In this document: in pieces, positions 24,012 through 33,051 of the stretch | Layout: each line of letters begins with the position of its first letter | How positions within the stretch are numbered: the stretch's first letter is position 1 | Source of the DNA: Spirochaetia bacterium | GTDB taxonomy: Bacteria > Spirochaetota > Spirochaetia > DSM-16054 > Sediminispirochaetaceae | Direction of reading: 5' to 3' | NCBI GenBank assembly: GCA_021736475.1 | Contig: JAIPFV010000011.1 | Span: forward strand, 1-46,810 | Length of the DNA stretch: 46,810 bases | Notes under the pieces: model-generated | What the model was told of the DNA's origin: nothing | The model's input: the letters and a program-made list of their open reading frames with translations, nothing else | Database searches by the model: none | Position numbers and translations under genes: made by a program

Positions 24012-25053
24012 AGTTCTTTACTCTCCTCACAATTTCATCAATATCAGGTAACATGCCGGCAGTCCGGCCGTAAAAATCTATATCCGCAGTGCCGTTTAAC
24101 GATAGTTTTACATCTTCCAGCATTTGCCCCGCGCTCATTTCCACGGTCAACACCTTTTGCTTACCCTCAGCCGCTTTCTGCAGCTCTTTTTCAGGAAAGG
24201 GCCACAGGGTAATTGGACGAAACAGCCCAACCTTAACTCCCTCTTTCCGCAGAGCACGCAGAGCTGAACGGCAAATTCTTGAAGACATTCCATATGCAAC
24301 CAGCAGATAATCTGCATCGTCGGTCATGTAAGACTCGGACATGGTCTCGTTCTCTTCTATCTGTGTATAGGTTGCCTGCAGTTCATCGTTCAACTTCTCT
24401 AACGCATCCTCGGGGTTTAATCGGAGGGATGCAACAATGTTGGGTTCTCGGCCTTCTGCACCCGAGAGAGCCCACGGTTTATCAAATTTTTGGTTCGAGG
24501 GCTCGGGTAATGAAACACCCTCTGCCATCTGCCCTAGAAATCCGTCACCCATCAGCATTACAACAACCCGGTACTTATCGGCAATATCGAAAGATTTAAT
24601 TGTTAAGTCGGCAATTTCCTGTACAGTAGCCGGTGCTAAGGCCACGGTACGGTAGTCGCCATTCCCTCCGCCTCGGGTAGCTTGATAGTAATCGCCCTGG
24701 GCTCCGGCTATATTTCCAAGCCCCGGTCCGCCGCGCATCATATTCACCACCACTGCCGGAAGACGGGCCCCGGATAGGTATGAAATACCTTCTTGTTTAA
24801 GACTGATTCCCGGTGATGACGAGGAGGTCATGACCCGCGCACCGGCGGCAGACGCTCCAAACACCATGTTAATGGCAGCAATCTCACTCTCTGCTTGAAG
24901 AAAAGTCCCGTCAACCTGGGGAAGACGCCTTGCCATATAAGCAGGGACTTCATTCTGCGGCGTAATTGGATACCCAAAATAGTAACGGCACCCGGCAATA
25001 ATCGCCGCTTCACCAAGCACCTCATTTCCTTTCATCAATATTTTGTCGCTCAT
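24001..25053 (-). CDS. vorB: 2-oxoacid:ferredoxin oxidoreductase alpha subunit (VorB type)
   Basis: 350 residues. YYFGYPITPQNEVPAYM, QAESEIAAINMVFGASAAGARVMTSSSSPGISL and the RGGPGLGNIAGAQGDYYQATRGGGNGDY stretch are typical of VorB/KorA alpha subunits with a pyrimidine-binding Glu. It forms the TPP active site with the beta subunit. It is 11 bp downstream of the ferredoxin subunit gene. The VorB name follows overall similarity; a KorA role is possible. Confidence 0.9.
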   Translation of the reverse strand: MSDKILMKGNEVLGEAAIIAGCRYYFGYPITPQNEVPAYMARRLPQVDGTFLQAESEIAAINMVFGASAAGARVMTSSSSPGISLKQEGISYLSGARLPAVVVNMMRGGPGLGNIAGAQGDYYQATRGGGNGDYRTVALAPATVQEIADLTIKSFDIADKYRVVVMLMGDGFLGQMAEGVSLPEPSNQKFDKPWALSGAEGREPNIVASLRLNPEDALEKLNDELQATYTQIEENETMSESYMTDDADYLLVAYGMSSRICRSALRALRKEGVKVGLFRPITLWPFPEKELQKAAEGKQKVLTVEMSAGQMLEDVKLSLNGTADIDFYGRTAGMLPDIDEIVRRVKNYGK

Positions 25054-25064
25054 ACTAACTCTCC

Positions 25065-25280
25065 CTAGACGTACTGCACTACTTTAATGACCATATCGGG
25101 ACACATCATCGCACAAAACTTGCAAGCAATACATGCATCATCATCTATACAGGTGGCGTACTGAACACCCTGCTTGTTAAAATCGTCCGACATCTTTAAA
25201 ATATTCACCGGACATACCTCAATACACAAAGTGCATCCTTTGCATTTTTCATTATCGAATTCAGGCTTTCCTCGTGCCAA
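25065..25280 (-). CDS. vorD: 2x[4Fe-4S] ferredoxin subunit (VorD/KorD)
   Basis: 71 residues with two clusters: CKGCTLCIEVCPV and CIACKFCAMMCPD. It carries electrons from the 2-oxoacid oxidoreductase to soluble ferredoxin. The start is TTG at 25280 with AGGAGAGG upstream; no ATG is available in frame. First gene of the vor unit, divergent from metH. Confidence 0.92.
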   Translation of the reverse strand: MARGKPEFDNEKCKGCTLCIEVCPVNILKMSDDFNKQGVQYATCIDDDACIACKFCAMMCPDMVIKVVQYV

Positions 25281-25322
25281 GGTTTTCCTCTCCTTTTAGT
25301 ATAGTAGGATTAAGTTCACTAT

Positions 25323-25351
25323 ATTATACAATGTTTACTAAAATAAAACAA
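25323..25351 (-). promoter_or_regulatory. Promoter of vor operon
   Basis: Minus strand TTGTTT (25346-25351), 17-bp spacer, perfect TATAAT (25323-25328), leaving a leader of roughly 35 nt with a normal ribosome site. Confidence 0.75.
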
Positions 25352-25419
25352 ATATTTTTTCAGATTTTGTTTAGTCTATTTACTCCATTATACTTATTTC
25401 ACTCTTTGCAGCTGAATCA

Positions 25420-25448
25420 TTGGCACAACTACAGCTCTCTGATAGTAT
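25420..25448 (+). promoter_or_regulatory. Promoter of metH
   Basis: TTGGCA (25420-25425), 17-bp spacer, TAGTAT (25443-25448). Predicted initiation falls near 25455, so the two-hairpin element at 25460 would form the very 5' end of the mRNA. Confidence 0.6.
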
Positions 25449-25456
25449 TTTGACTG

Positions 25457-25520
25457 TAAGAAAATAGTCGTATCCGACTATTTTCGTCGTTTCGGTTGCC
25501 GCACAGCGGCATGCGAAACT
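25457..25520 (+). repeat. Two-hairpin repeated element, copy A (metH leader)
   Basis: Hairpin 1: 11-bp perfect stem 25460-25470 / 25475-25485 with TATC loop. Hairpin 2: outer stem GTTTCG (25489-25494) / CGAAAC (25514-25519), a 2x2 internal loop, and inner stem TGCCGC (25497-25502) / GCGGCA (25506-25511) with ACA loop. 58 of 64 positions match the copy at 46106-46169, and no difference breaks a pair. The ribosome site AAGGAG follows 6 nt after the element. Could be an RNA regulator, a dispersed REP-like repeat, or partly a weak terminator (hairpin 1). Confidence 0.85.
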
Positions 25521-25537
25521 GTTAAGAAGGAGTTGTA

Positions 25538-28500
25538 ATGGACTTTCTTACCTACCTAAAGAACCACATAGTGCTGTTTGATGGTGCAATGGGCACTGAA
25601 ATACAAAAACTCCCCATCCAGGACAGTGAATGGGGCGGATACTCCGGTTGTAATGAAATGCTCAGCCTTTCGGCTCCGGATAGAATTGCGGGTATTCACC
25701 GCGCCTATTTAGAAGCAGGTGCCGATGTAATAGAAACCAACACCTTCGGAGCTAACCGGATAGTTTTATCCGAATACGGACTTGAAGAACGAACCAGAGA
25801 AATAAACAAAGCCGCCGCCCAACTGGCGGTGCATGAACGAGATCAATATCTCGGGAGAACCCCTTCAGAACGCCCGGTATATGTGGCCGGCAGCTTAGGC
25901 CCCGGAACCAAACTGCCAAGTCTAGGGCAAACCGATTTTGATACAGTGCATACCTCTTATTACCAGCAGGCGCTGGGCTTGATAGAGGGGGGAGCAGAGC
26001 TTTTTATCATCGAAACATCACAAGACCTTCTGCAAATTAAAGCAGCCGTACTTGCAGTCAGGGACGCCTCAGCTGCTCACCAGCTGGAATTACCGCTGAT
26101 TGTATCCGTAACGGTGGAGACAAATGGTTCAATGCTGGTGGGTTCGGATATTAACACAGTCACCTCTGCCCTACTGCCCATGGACATCGATGTAGTGGGA
26201 ATTAATTGTGCCACAGGTCCCCAGGAAATGCGCCCGCATATTGAAGAGCTAAGCCGACAGTTTCCGGGAGCACTATTCTGTATGCCGAATGCAGGCTTTC
26301 CGGAGCACAAAAATGGAGAACTGGTCTACTCCCTCTCACCGGCAGAGTTTGCGGATGTACTAACCGCATTTGTTTCCGACTTTGGGGTGGATGTAATCGG
26401 CGGCTGTTGCGGCTCCGACCCGTCCTTTATTGCCGAACTTCGCAGCCGTATACCGAATCTCACCAAAGGTTATCGAGGGATACTTCATAAGGCAGCCCTT
26501 ACCTCGCTCTACAGCCGTATAGAGTTTGATCAGCAACCGCCGCCGTTTTTTATTGGGGAGCGAACAAACACAAACGGCAGCAAGAAATTCAGAACCCATT
26601 TGCTGGAAAACGACTGGGACAGTATGGTCTCGATGGGAAAGAAACAGATGAAAACCGGAGCTCATGCTCTGGATGTCTGTGTAGCCTATACCGGCCGTGA
26701 TGAGCAGCACGACATGCAAGAATTAGTACGCCGGTTGAGAACCAACGTAGATCTTCCGCTGGTAATCGATTCAACCAACCCGGAGGTACTCGAATCCGCC
26801 CTAAAACTGATGGGTGGTCGCGGACTAATCAATTCCGTCAACCTTGAAGATGGAGAGGCTGCAGCGGGAGTTGTTTTTTCTCTAGCAAAACGATACGGTG
26901 CCGCCGTCATCTGCCTTACTATTGATGAGGCCGGAATGGCCCGTACGGCAGAAAAAAAGCTCTCTATTGCCGAACGAATTTACCGTATTGCCACCGAATC
27001 CTATGGGCTGCGTCCGGAAGACCTTGTCTTCGACCCCCTCACTTTTACCCTAGGCAGCGGTGATGAGAGCCTGCGAATTGCTGGGTCAGCTACTCTCACC
27101 GCACTCGGCCTGATAAAGAAAAAAATGCCTGGAGTTCATACCGTGCTGGGGGTCAGCAATATCTCATTCGGACTAAAGCCCCACTCCAGAGAAGTGCTAA
27201 ACAGTGTTTTTTTGGAAAGGGCCATCCAGGCCGGCTTGGATATTGCTATTGTAAATGTCAAAAAGATTATCCCTGTGTTTAAAATCCCAGAGGCTGATGT
27301 GACTGCTGCTCTCGATTTGATTTACAACCGCGGTTCGGATGATCCGCTGCGCTCATATATAACCCATTTTTCTAATAAAGAAACCAGCCCGGTGGATGCA
27401 CAAAAAAATCACGAAAATCTGTCTCCGGAGGAGCAGCTGGAAGAGCTGGTATTGGAGGGCACCCATGCCGGTTTACTTCCGGTATTAGACGCACTACTTA
27501 AACACACTGCCCCCGATACAATCATAAACAGCCTTTTAATTCCTGCTATGAAGCGGGTTGGTGAACTGTTTGGCAAGGGAAAGCTTCAACTCCCCTTTGT
27601 TCTTCAGTCTGCAGAGGTAATGAAGCAGGCGGTAGGATACCTGGAATCTTTTATGGAAAAACAGGCCGGTGCCCCCGGCAAAAGTGTAGTATTAGCCACC
27701 GTGAGGGGCGATGTGCACGATATAGGCAAAAACCTGGTAGACATTATCCTGTCAAATAACGGCTACAAGGTTTACAACCTCGGAATCAAAGTGGATATCG
27801 ATACTATTCTCAAAAAAGCACAGGAAGTGAGGGCAGGAGCAATCGGGATGAGCGGATTACTGGTAAAATCTACCGGGATCATGAAAACGAATATTGAGAC
27901 GATGCACGACCGAAACCTGCATATACCGGTACTGTTAGGGGGAGCAGCCTTGACCCGTGAGTTTGTTGAACAGGAGTGTGCCCCCCTGCTAAATGCACCG
28001 ATTTTCTACTGCAAAGATGCCTTTGATGGACTACAGGCAATGGGAAGAGTCGAAGAAGCCGCAGAAGCTGCTTTGACAGATGCCCCAAGGAAAGCCAAAC
28101 AGAGCCCGCCTCCGGAGGTTTCCTCCGAGGCGGGCTCAAAGCCTCAAGCTCCCCCCGAATCGATGGAACGCGCATCGCATGCTGTTCCGCTTCCGGAAAG
28201 CAACGAAATACAACAGCTGAACCTAAATTTTGAAAGTCTGCTTCCTTATATCAACCGCAAGCGACTCTTTCGTGCACGATGGGGTTACCGGCGGGGGGCT
28301 TCTTCCGAGCAGGAGTATCTGAAACTTGAAGAGACTACAATTCAGCCGGAGTTTGAAAAACTGATAGCTTGGCTGGCTGAAGGGAACATTACCCCTCCGA
28401 AGGCTGCGTTCCGGCTGCTGCCCTGTAATCGAACCGGCGATAATCAAATCCGCATCTTTGAGGATGGATCACAACCGGAGTTTTATTTTACCCGTCAATT

Positions 28501-28948
28501 ACAGCCTCCTCACCTTTCGGTGGCCGACTATTTTCTTCCCGATTCTGCAGGCCGGCAGGATTTGATTGGCCTGCAAATAGTGACCCTTGGAACTGCAATT
28601 CAAAGGGAAATCCATCGTCTATTCAGTAATGACAACTATCGCGACTATCTTCATCTGCACGGTTTGGCAGTGGAACTTGCCGAAGCTGGGGCTGAGTATG
28701 TACAGACTCTTATGCAGTCAGAACTGCAATTTCCGGAATCCGGCAACTCCGGCAATTCGATACCCGCCACGCGTTATTCCTTCGGGTATCCCTGCTGTCC
28801 GGATTTAGCTGCTAACCGCACTATCGCGGCGCTGTTAAATGCAGAAGAACTCGGAATCAGCTTTACTGAGGATGATCAGATGGTACCGGAATTATCTACT
28901 GCCGCTTTTGTCTGCTTCAATCCACAGGCTGATTACTTTTCTATATAG
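25538..28948 (+). CDS. metH: Cobalamin-dependent methionine synthase
   Basis: 1136 residues with all four MetH modules. Homocysteine domain (1-310) with zinc cysteines Cys224 (GINCATGP) and Cys290/Cys291 (GGCCGS); methyltetrahydrofolate domain (about 340-610, FFIGERTNTNGSKKF); cap and cobalamin domain (about 640-840) with DVHDIGK, His727 as the cobalt ligand; AdoMet activation domain (about 885-1136) with RYSFGYPCCPDL. It transfers the methyl group from methyl-THF to homocysteine. Residues 845-885 form a Pro/Ser/Glu-rich linker containing a strong DNA palindrome. The ATG has AAGGAG upstream and the leader carries the two-hairpin repeat. Confidence 0.97.
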   Translation: MDFLTYLKNHIVLFDGAMGTEIQKLPIQDSEWGGYSGCNEMLSLSAPDRIAGIHRAYLEAGADVIETNTFGANRIVLSEYGLEERTREINKAAAQLAVHERDQYLGRTPSERPVYVAGSLGPGTKLPSLGQTDFDTVHTSYYQQALGLIEGGAELFIIETSQDLLQIKAAVLAVRDASAAHQLELPLIVSVTVETNGSMLVGSDINTVTSALLPMDIDVVGINCATGPQEMRPHIEELSRQFPGALFCMPNAGFPEHKNGELVYSLSPAEFADVLTAFVSDFGVDVIGGCCGSDPSFIAELRSRIPNLTKGYRGILHKAALTSLYSRIEFDQQPPPFFIGERTNTNGSKKFRTHLLENDWDSMVSMGKKQMKTGAHALDVCVAYTGRDEQHDMQELVRRLRTNVDLPLVIDSTNPEVLESALKLMGGRGLINSVNLEDGEAAAGVVFSLAKRYGAAVICLTIDEAGMARTAEKKLSIAERIYRIATESYGLRPEDLVFDPLTFTLGSGDESLRIAGSATLTALGLIKKKMPGVHTVLGVSNISFGLKPHSREVLNSVFLERAIQAGLDIAIVNVKKIIPVFKIPEADVTAALDLIYNRGSDDPLRSYITHFSNKETSPVDAQKNHENLSPEEQLEELVLEGTHAGLLPVLDALLKHTAPDTIINSLLIPAMKRVGELFGKGKLQLPFVLQSAEVMKQAVGYLESFMEKQAGAPGKSVVLATVRGDVHDIGKNLVDIILSNNGYKVYNLGIKVDIDTILKKAQEVRAGAIGMSGLLVKSTGIMKTNIETMHDRNLHIPVLLGGAALTREFVEQECAPLLNAPIFYCKDAFDGLQAMGRVEEAAEAALTDAPRKAKQSPPPEVSSEAGSKPQAPPESMERASHAVPLPESNEIQQLNLNFESLLPYINRKRLFRARWGYRRGASSEQEYLKLEETTIQPEFEKLIAWLAEGNITPPKAAFRLLPCNRTGDNQIRIFEDGSQPEFYFTRQLQPPHLSVADYFLPDSAGRQDLIGLQIVTLGTAIQREIHRLFSNDNYRDYLHLHGLAVELAEAGAEYVQTLMQSELQFPESGNSGNSIPATRYSFGYPCCPDLAANRTIAALLNAEELGISFTEDDQMVPELSTAAFVCFNPQADYFSI
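28102..28137. repeat. 16-bp-stem hairpin inside metH linker
   Basis: GAGCCCGCCT (28102-28111) pairs with AGGCGGGCTC (28128-28137); a single bulged C (28112) separates it from CGGAGG (28113-28118) / CCTCCG (28122-28127) with a TTT loop. It encodes residues ~855-867 of the linker between the cobalamin and activation domains. Confidence 0.85.
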
Positions 28949-28997
28949 GACAGGCGCCCCCAGATCAAGCCGCGTGTGCCTGCTTCGCTGGGCAGAC

Positions 28998-29038
28998 AAA
29001 AAACCCGTCTTGCACAACCTGTACACGACGGGAATTTT
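28998..29038. terminator. Bidirectional terminator metH / rubredoxin operon
   Basis: CCCGTC (29004-29009) pairs with GACGGG (29027-29032). On the minus strand six T follow (29003-28998), on the plus strand AATTTT. It serves both convergent transcripts. Confidence 0.65.
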
Positions 29039-29084
29039 CTCTAATTTCAACTTTTAGTTTTAAGTTGTCAACAATCACCTGCTA

Positions 29085-29246
29085 TTAATCGACAGGAGAA
29101 AACTCATCCTTAGCTGCGCCGCAAAGCGGGCATACCCAATCATCAGGAAGATCGTCAAAGGATGTTCCGGGATCTACTCCGTTATCAGGATCTCCCTCTT
29201 CCGGGTCATAGATGTAGCCGCATACATTACATACGTACTTCTGCAT
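29085..29246 (-). CDS. Rubredoxin
   Basis: 53-residue rubredoxin with Cys6, Cys9 (CNVCGY), Cys39 and Cys42 (CPLCGA) binding one iron, and the family core [16 protein letters not shown] ... [11 protein letters not shown] at 29246 is preceded by GGAAAGGAG. It passes electrons to the desulfoferrodoxin and rubrerythrin encoded just upstream in the same orientation. Confidence 0.96.
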   Translation of the reverse strand: MQKYVCNVCGYIYDPEEGDPDNGVDPGTSFDDLPDDWVCPLCGAAKDEFSPVD

Positions 29247-29270
29247 TTCATGCTCCTTTCCAGTAAAATA

Positions 29271-29654
29271 TTATTGATCCGCCCGCCACAAACTGTGGAC
29301 ATTACAGTACTCACGTGCAGAAACTTTCGATGCCTGGATACAAAACTCGGCAATCGGTTGGTCACCGGGCTTGAGAAACTTTCGATAAGATTTTCCATCT
29401 GCAATCAGCTCGATCCACTCGATGTAGTGTTTCTCTTCCATCGGATGCAGGGTGCTGCCGACAGTTACCTTATAGCCATTGGATGTCTTCTCGATGAGAG
29501 GCACATGCTTTTCGGTTGTCGAATCCGCAGTTTTTTCATCGAGCAGGGTCATATTTTGACCACAGCATACCAGGTCACCTTCGCCTGTGTGTAATACTTC
29601 TACAATATTACCACAGATCTCACACTTGTAAATTCCATTTAATTTGGTTGACAT
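29271..29654 (-). CDS. dfx: Desulfoferrodoxin (superoxide reductase)
   Basis: 127 residues. Center I (Cys11, Cys14, Cys30, Cys31) binds a desulforedoxin-type iron; center II, the superoxide-reducing iron, is ligated by His50, His70, His76, Cys117 and His120 (EYCNVH). Both centers are complete. It reduces superoxide to peroxide without making O2. AGGAGG precedes the ATG; a TATAAT hexamer about 35 bp upstream of the start may add a promoter. Confidence 0.96.
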   Translation of the reverse strand: MSTKLNGIYKCEICGNIVEVLHTGEGDLVCCGQNMTLLDEKTADSTTEKHVPLIEKTSNGYKVTVGSTLHPMEEKHYIEWIELIADGKSYRKFLKPGDQPIAEFCIQASKVSAREYCNVHSLWRADQ

Positions 29655-29726
29655 AAAGTCCTCCTTAAAACTTTTATTATAGAGGCGGTTTCAAATGCTT
29701 TTTTATCTGACACCGTCTACTATGCG

Positions 29727-30302
29727 CTACCAGTTCTCGCCAAGCAATTCAAAATAGCTCTGCGGATGGGCACAGGCCGGACACTTTTGGGGTGGGGCCT
29801 GACCTTCAAACAGGTAGCCGCAATTTATACAACGCCAGGTCACAGATTCATCACGCTTAAAAACTCGATCAGCTTCGATATTAGCCCTCAGTTCATTATA
29901 GCGTTTCTCATGCTGCTTTTCCGCAACCATCACCGCTTCAAAGACTGCCGCAACTTCCGTAAAACCTTCTTCCCGTGCCTTCGCAGCAAAGGATGGATAC
30001 ATATCGGTCCACTCGTAATTTTCACCCTCAGCCGCTGCCTTCAAATTATCAGAAGTACTGCCGATTACACCTGCCGGAAAAGCGGCCTGTACTTCGACTT
30101 CGCCCCCCTGAAGGAATTTAAAAAAGCGTTTCGCATGCTCTTTTTCCTGATTTGCAGTTTCCTCAAATATCTGAGAAATTTGCACTAACCCTTCTTTCTT
30201 TGCCTGGGATGCAAAATAGGTATACCGGTTCCTGGCTTGAGATTCACCTGCAAATGCAGCAAGCAGGTTCTTTTCTGTCTGAGTTCCTTTTAGGTCTTTC
30301 AT
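29727..30302 (-). CDS. rbr: Rubrerythrin
   Basis: 191 residues. N-terminal diiron ferritin-like four-helix domain ([44 protein letters not shown]) and C-terminal rubredoxin-like domain ([10 protein letters not shown]...CPACAHP). It reduces hydrogen peroxide with electrons from rubredoxin. ATG at 30302 is chosen because AAGGAG lies 5 bp upstream. First gene of the oxygen-defence cluster rbr - dfx - rubredoxin. Confidence 0.96.
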   Translation of the reverse strand: MKDLKGTQTEKNLLAAFAGESQARNRYTYFASQAKKEGLVQISQIFEETANQEKEHAKRFFKFLQGGEVEVQAAFPAGVIGSTSDNLKAAAEGENYEWTDMYPSFAAKAREEGFTEVAAVFEAVMVAEKQHEKRYNELRANIEADRVFKRDESVTWRCINCGYLFEGQAPPQKCPACAHPQSYFELLGENW

Positions 30303-30350
30303 CCTAACTCCTTTCAATCTTTTGTGATTAGTTTTACCCTCACTGGAAGA

Positions 30351-30379
30351 ATCATAATCAACAGGATAAATAAAATCAA
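30351..30379 (-). promoter_or_regulatory. Promoter of rubrerythrin cluster
   Basis: Minus strand TTGATT (30374-30379), 17-bp spacer, TATGAT (30351-30356), about 50 bp before the ATG. No PerR box was recognised. Confidence 0.5.
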
Positions 30380-30406
30380 ATTTTAATGCGAGAAATTTGC
30401 TAGGTT

Positions 30407-31387
30407 TCAGTATAAGTCGCGATCGTACATTTCGACGATTTGTTTTACTTGGTTCCGGATTTGCCGGCGGTAGGAGTGCGGTTCAATAACTTCAACTGAG
30501 GTGCCGCACTGTATCAGACGTAAAAAAAGTTCAATCGAGTTCTCTACCTCAACCCGGCAAATAATATTTCCGTCTTCATCCGGTGCTTCGGTTTCTAAGT
30601 TTTTATAATACAGATAGCGAAACACGTTGAGCACGGACCGCTCACGCATCCGAAGTTTCAAAGGAATTAAATCGTAACTTGGCGATGGAACCTCGTCGCT
30701 TACCCGCCGAAATGCTTTCAGATTATCGGGAATAGTATAGGTCTGATCAAGAATCTCAGCCTCCTTGATATCGGTGATATCAATAGTCTTAACTTCAGCT
30801 GTATGCCGTAAACGACCGGTTACGCTGATAGGTCGACGTCCATTGGCCTGTTCACTAAAACCTATAAAGTAGGGAGCAAATTCGGTTTCTTCCTCTAAGC
30901 CGCTCTGCTTATCTACATGTTTTATTCTTACAATTTTGCCGGATACCCATGAATCGGTCAACGTTTCCAGGACCTGGATGTACGCAGGGTCCTGCTTATG
31001 TGCCCCCAGCTCAATTGATTCTGCAACCGCATTGATATTTTCACTCATAGTCGGTGCATACGTGCGAAGATTACCGGCGAGCTTGCGAAGTCCTGAGGAC
31101 ATATGCGGATTTTGATATTCAGTGTGCTTGGACAGGAGTTCTGCGGACAGGTGAAACGCCAGACTCTCATAGACGCTCAACTTCATCATATTCATTGATT
31201 CATCCTGGGAAACTCCAATTGCATAGTCATCTTCCCAGATATCAATTTTTTTCTTCAATTCATCCACATAGCGCCCGATTGTGGAACGGTGAACCCCTAG
31301 GCGCCGGGCAATTTCAGCCCTCCGCATACCTTCGGGATGTGAGAGGAGTAAAAGTTCTAGCTGCATCAGTCGTTCATTTTTCCCCAT
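30407..31387 (-). CDS. HTH-WYL domain transcriptional regulator
   Basis: 326 residues. DeoR-like N-terminal HTH ([25 protein letters not shown]) followed by a WYL-type ligand-binding middle and a C-terminal WCX-like extension. WYL regulators respond to small ligands or nucleic acids. The neighbouring oxygen-defence cluster downstream is a candidate target. ATG at 31387 has no ribosome site but follows a strong promoter by 10 nt, so the message may be leaderless. Confidence 0.88.
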   Translation of the reverse strand: MGKNERLMQLELLLLSHPEGMRRAEIARRLGVHRSTIGRYVDELKKKIDIWEDDYAIGVSQDESMNMMKLSVYESLAFHLSAELLSKHTEYQNPHMSSGLRKLAGNLRTYAPTMSENINAVAESIELGAHKQDPAYIQVLETLTDSWVSGKIVRIKHVDKQSGLEEETEFAPYFIGFSEQANGRRPISVTGRLRHTAEVKTIDITDIKEAEILDQTYTIPDNLKAFRRVSDEVPSPSYDLIPLKLRMRERSVLNVFRYLYYKNLETEAPDEDGNIICRVEVENSIELFLRLIQCGTSVEVIEPHSYRRQIRNQVKQIVEMYDRDLY

Positions 31388-31397
31388 ACAAACAGTT

Positions 31398-31426
31398 ATT
31401 GTATGAGGAAAATGAAAAAAAGACAA
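31398..31426 (-). promoter_or_regulatory. Promoter of WYL regulator, -10 only 10 nt before ATG
   Basis: Minus strand TTGTCT (31421-31426), 17-bp spacer, TACAAT (31398-31403), then 10 nt to ATG with no Shine-Dalgarno sequence. Expected leader 2-4 nt. Confidence 0.65.
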
Positions 31427-31439
31427 GTGAAGTTGTTTA

Positions 31440-31928
31440 TTATTGAGGCAGTTCCGTTTGCTGCTCTTCTGGATTTATCTCTAGGATTTCCACCAGTTCA
31501 TGGGGCTCCAGTCTAAAAAGCGACCCCTTTCCCTCGTAGAAACCATGTTCGCCAATCAGATGAATATTTATATCGGTATATACTATTTCTCGCCCAAGCC
31601 GGGTATTGCGAACAGTGGAGTTTGTTTTCGGAATAAGCCCCGGCCCTCCAAAGGGGCTGGGTATACCACCACGCACCGAATCAACCTTAACTTCAAAATT
31701 GGGCTCTACATCGATGAACTCGCCTAGTCCGGCCTTTCCTCGATCACGTAAAGCCACCATCTTATCCGCTATTGCTCGATGGCTTGTTCCCAACCGGCGA
31801 ACCTCCGCCTCGTCTTCCTCCAGAATTTCTACCAGATCTCTTTTATCGGTTCCAAGAAAGCCATGCAGGGTCAATACCCCTGGTCTCATATTCTCCTGAA
31901 CCTGCTTTAATTGCGGTGATTGTTTCAT
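31440..31928 (-). CDS. Conserved-looking hypothetical protein at end of nqr operon
   Basis: 162 residues, no family recognised. No signal or membrane segment; mixed alpha/beta with GVLTLHGFLGTDKRDLVEILEEDE, a central Gly/Pro loop (RGGIPSPFGGPGLIPKTNS) and a hydrophilic acidic/glutamine tail. It starts 11 bp after nqrF, so co-expression with the redox complex is likely. It could be an assembly or regulatory factor, but nothing in the sequence proves that. Confidence 0.75.
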   Translation of the reverse strand: MKQSPQLKQVQENMRPGVLTLHGFLGTDKRDLVEILEEDEAEVRRLGTSHRAIADKMVALRDRGKAGLGEFIDVEPNFEVKVDSVRGGIPSPFGGPGLIPKTNSTVRNTRLGREIVYTDINIHLIGEHGFYEGKGSLFRLEPHELVEILEINPEEQQTELPQ

Positions 31929-31939
31929 AGCTAAATCTC

Positions 31940-33043
31940 CTAACCGAACTTGTCGTAATAGGTAAGTTCATCGGGAACACCCTTGTCCGAAAGAACTTTA
32001 ATACATGCATCTATCATACCGGGACTTCCGCATAAGTATGCCTCTGTATTGTCGCCGGACTCCATATGCCGGGCAACAACATCTGTGATGAGTCCTGTCT
32101 CACCTTCCCACTTGTCTTCCTCTTCAGGATCGCTGAGAGCGGGTATAAACTCGAAGTTCGGCAGTTCCTTCTCTAAGCGTTGCATCTCCTCTACCAGAAA
32201 CAGATCCTTCTTTGATCGTGCACCAAAGAAATACCGAGCCCGCCGGTTAATTCCCTTTTCGGCCATACTTAGCAGAATTGATTTAATCGGCGCCATGCCT
32301 GAACCGCCGGCGATAAAGATTATCTCCCGTTCGGTTTCACGCAGATAAAAGTCGCCGTAGGGACCATTGAAAATGATATCATCCCCTTCCTTCATGTAGT
32401 TATGGACATAGGTGGTGGCAATGCCGTTAGGCACAAGCCGAATTTCCAACTCTACATGCTTGGTATCGCTAGGGTTAGAGGCCACCGAATAGGCACGATA
32501 TACCGGTTCATCCGTAAGCTCATACTCGGGTATCCGCAACTGCACAAACTGACCCGGTACCATGCTAATCTCAGGCGGGTCGGACAACTCCATGGTCACC
32601 TCTTTTATATCGTGGGTAAGGTCCCGTACTTTGGCGATTTTGGCTTGAAACTCCTTAACATTGAACAGCTCCTCGGGAATTTCCAGGGACATATCATTTT
32701 TAACTTTAATTTGACAAGAGAGGCGCACATTCTCCGCCTGCTCCTCCTCAGAGATCCAGGGCAGCTCCGTTGGAAGGTACTGCCCGGCCCCCTCTTTGAC
32801 GGTTACTTTACACAGACCGCAGGAGCCGCGACCACCGCATGCCGAGGGGATAAAGATTTCCTGCTCCATCAAGGTGCCCAGGAGAGGCTTGCCTCCCTTT
32901 ACGTCATACTCCTTATCACCATTAATAGTAATCTTTACTTCGCCATAATTGGCGATTGTGGCGTCGGCGATAACCATTAGAATTGCCAAGAAAGCGGAAA
33001 TACCGGAGACCGCGCCGACACTTATCATTAATGCGGAAATCAT
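31940..33043 (-). CDS. nqrF: Na+-NQR subunit F (NADH dehydrogenase, 2Fe-2S, FAD)
   Basis: 367 residues. One N-terminal membrane helix, a 2Fe-2S ferredoxin domain with Cys69, Cys75, Cys78 and Cys110, then a ferredoxin-reductase domain with the FAD motif RAYSVAS and NADH site GGSGMAPIKS, ending in the usual aromatic-rich tail (YYDKFG). It is the NADH entry point of Na+-NQR; Rnf complexes lack it. It is 8 bp downstream of nqrE. Confidence 0.95.
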   Translation of the reverse strand: MISALMISVGAVSGISAFLAILMVIADATIANYGEVKITINGDKEYDVKGGKPLLGTLMEQEIFIPSACGGRGSCGLCKVTVKEGAGQYLPTELPWISEEEQAENVRLSCQIKVKNDMSLEIPEELFNVKEFQAKIAKVRDLTHDIKEVTMELSDPPEISMVPGQFVQLRIPEYELTDEPVYRAYSVASNPSDTKHVELEIRLVPNGIATTYVHNYMKEGDDIIFNGPYGDFYLRETEREIIFIAGGSGMAPIKSILLSMAEKGINRRARYFFGARSKKDLFLVEEMQRLEKELPNFEFIPALSDPEEEDKWEGETGLITDVVARHMESGDNTEAYLCGSPGMIDACIKVLSDKGVPDELTYYDKFG

Positions 33044-33051
33044 GCTACCTC

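Noticed and set aside
25460-25485. Hairpin 1 of the repeat as a plain terminator
   Set aside because: The A4/T4 tails fit a weak terminator, but it sits at the start of the transcript of the downstream gene and is always coupled to a second conserved hairpin.
25457-25520. SAM or cobalamin riboswitch upstream of metH
   Set aside because: The leader is too short and lacks SAM-I/II/III or B12-box sequences; the same element precedes eno, which is unrelated to either ligand.
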